A stretch of 55,997 bases of DNA from an uncultured Prevotellaceae bacterium (GTDB lineage Bacteria > Bacteroidota > Bacteroidia > Bacteroidales > Bacteroidaceae), in assembly GCA_900316575.1 (NCBI GenBank), contig ONDJ01000011.1:1-55997 (forward strand), given 5' to 3'. This document shows positions 54,576 to 55,997 of this stretch, one piece after another (within the stretch, counting starts at the first letter, position 1; each line of letters begins with the position of its first letter). The position numbers were made by a program, and so were the translations under genes. The notes beneath the pieces are model-generated. The model was given only the letters and a program-made list of their open reading frames with translations, had not been told where the DNA came from and searched no databases.

Positions 54576-55715
54576 TTATTGGCTTTCTTTCTCGCGATGG
54601 TGCTTGTTGCCCAAATAGGTGATGTAGGCGTGGAACAGCACCCACACTACTATATCAATCAGCACAATCCAAGTGATGTTCAGACGGAGCGTAAGCAGCG
54701 TGTTGAGTACGATGAAGAACGAAGAAAAACACAGGATAGTGAACATCACCCACAGCGAGCGCATGCCCGTACGCAGTAGTTTGTGGTGGAAATGGTTTTT
54801 GTCGGGCAAGAAGGGATTTTTCCCGCTACTCAAGCGGCGGCAAACTACGCGCACCACGTCGAATAGCGGCACAATCAGCGTAGCAAAGGCAATAGCCATC
54901 GTATGGTTCGTATCGCCGTGCACACCCGTTTCATTGCGGCTCATGTTGATCACAATAAAACTCAGTATCAGTCCCAACGTAAGGCTACCCGTGTCGCCCA
55001 TAAAGATTTTGTGTCCGCGTTTGGCGTTTCCAAACACGTTGTAGAGCCAAAAAGGAATTAACACACCGATGGTTGCTGCACCGAGCAACCCGAGGTAGTA
55101 TTGCTTGTGGTAGAGATTGATTACCGTCAGTGCCGTCAGAGCTATGATGCATAGCCCAGAGGCCAATCCGTCAACGCCGTCAATGAGGTTGATGGCATTG
55201 GTGATATAAATAACGAGAAATACCGTTATCGGCATCCCGATCCAAGCCGGCAGTTCGTAAATGCCCAAGAAACCATTGATCGTATTGAGCCATGTGCCGC
55301 TGATAGCAAGCAGCGAAGCAGCCACAAACTGAGCCACAAACTTGGGCTTGTAAGTAACACCCGTCAAGTCGTCGGCAATGCCAATGAGATATAGTATCGT
55401 CATGCCCACTACCAGCATCAAGTATTTGCACAGCATATCTAATGGTGCTATGCTCGTGCTAATGGAAAGCCCCAAGAGATAGCGCAAGCCTATTGCAAGC
55501 CCACATACAATAATTATTACTGGAAAGAACGAAAGTCCACCAAGACGCGGAATGGGATTTTTGTGAACACTGCGTTCGTTTGGAATGTCGAAAAGCCTTT
55601 TCTTATGGCTTACATACAAAATGCGCGGCAAAATGCCTGCACCCAAACCAATAGCCAACAACATCGCTCCCACGATATAAAGTTCGTTCCATAGAGTAGC
55701 AATCGTGTATGTCAT
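54576..55715 (-). CDS. WecA/TagO-like polyprenyl-phosphate HexNAc-1-phosphate transferase
   Basis: The 379-residue membrane protein has about ten helices and the family motifs in order: H-K-N-P-I-P-R-L-G-G, A-D-D-L-T-G, N-A-I-N-L-I-D-G-V-D-G-L-A-S-G, I-F-M-G-D-T-G-S-L-T-L-G and H-F-H-H-K-L-L. It transfers a sugar phosphate, usually GlcNAc-1-P, from a UDP-sugar to undecaprenyl phosphate and so starts O-antigen, capsule or wall-polymer synthesis. WecA-like fits better than MraY, which has a peptide-substrate loop and lies in cell-wall clusters. Start: the ATG at 55715 (M-T-Y-T-I-A-T-L-W); a longer upstream reading overlaps the promoter-like TATCTTTG at 55762-55755. Confidence 0.9.
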   Translation of the reverse strand: MTYTIATLWNELYIVGAMLLAIGLGAGILPRILYVSHKKRLFDIPNERSVHKNPIPRLGGLSFFPVIIIVCGLAIGLRYLLGLSISTSIAPLDMLCKYLMLVVGMTILYLIGIADDLTGVTYKPKFVAQFVAASLLAISGTWLNTINGFLGIYELPAWIGMPITVFLVIYITNAINLIDGVDGLASGLCIIALTALTVINLYHKQYYLGLLGAATIGVLIPFWLYNVFGNAKRGHKIFMGDTGSLTLGLILSFIVINMSRNETGVHGDTNHTMAIAFATLIVPLFDVVRVVCRRLSSGKNPFLPDKNHFHHKLLRTGMRSLWVMFTILCFSSFFIVLNTLLTLRLNITWIVLIDIVVWVLFHAYITYLGNKHHREKESQ

Positions 55716-55997
55716 AGCGTTCCTTTGTGTAATTATTAAGTAAGCATTTTGGGGCAAAGATAACAACTTTTTGCTAAAGCTTGGCCTTAATCGTTGTTTT
55801 TTTTCTCAAAATTTATTGCAAAAGGAGCCGTTTACCCATGAAAATACATAGCGAAGCGAGATAACGTGAAGGCTTTTATTCTCTTTAAGGGTGTTCTAAA
55901 ATTAGGCTTGAATGATTTTTGAGCTATCATGATGCAGATTTTGAATTAAGTTCGCAGCCGCGTAGCGGGCTACGTGCTGGGAAGTTAGTTTGGGAAG

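Overview
This window looks like a chromosomal segment of a member of Bacteroidales, most probably a Prevotella-like genus. Three things point there. Promoters have the Bacteroidetes form (TTTG about 20 bases before TAnnTTTG). Two secreted proteins end in type IX secretion (T9SS) sorting tails and a PorT-family protein is encoded. The fuc genes, the purF-like/carA/carB order and the lipoproteins (Cys followed by a run of Asp) are all typical of the phylum. The assignment is by recognition, not by a database search. I see no rRNA, tRNA, CRISPR array, transposase or phage gene.

Layout. 1-296: 3' end of a sugar-nucleotide epimerase gene. 346-6463 (+): GH20 beta-hexosaminidase followed by fucI, fucA and fucK, a fucose-release and fucose-catabolism operon. 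6567-8090 (-): a sulfatase. 8091-9017: a non-coding stretch holding the first copy of a dispersed repeat. 9018-16264 (+): DUF2520 protein, KdsC-like phosphatase, Maf, a lipoprotein, a T9SS-tailed surface protein, a second sulfatase and a YihY/BrkB membrane protein. 16525-25363 (-): surface lipoprotein, small outer-membrane barrel, M60 mucinase-like peptidase, leucine-rich-repeat T9SS protein and a large HExxHxxGxxH metalloprotease. 25441-31824 (-): carB, carA and a purF-type amidotransferase. 32077-37549 (-): a three-gene outer-membrane operon. 37550-38752: a second long non-coding stretch with the other repeat copy and a perfect 25-bp inverted repeat. 38753-47159 (-): eno, porT-like, a CcsB-CcsA fusion, rpmE2, truA, rplI, rpsR, rpsF and prfA. 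47388-50757 (-): three uncharacterised secreted proteins. 50858-55715 (-): carboxy(nor)spermidine dehydrogenase, a siderophore/B12-type ABC permease with its binding protein, and a WecA-like transferase.

How it fits together. GH20 hexosaminidase, fucose isomerase/aldolase/kinase, two Ser-type sulfatases and an M60 peptidase together suggest foraging on sulfated, fucosylated host glycoproteins such as mucin. The rest is mostly housekeeping: pyrimidine/arginine precursor synthesis, glycolysis, ribosome and translation termination, polyamine and envelope biosynthesis.

Most unusual items. (1) The operon at 32077-37549 encodes a DUF3575-like barrel, an OmpA/TPR protein and a protein made of five tandem barrel-like units. 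(2) A roughly 300-bp non-coding element occurs twice, about 29 kb apart, each copy carrying 22-bp tandem repeats. (3) Perfect 25-bp inverted repeats flank an AT-rich core at 38404-38502. (4) A secreted protein consists almost entirely of six exact-length 20-residue repeats. (5) Ribosomal protein L9 carries a 56-residue acidic tail.
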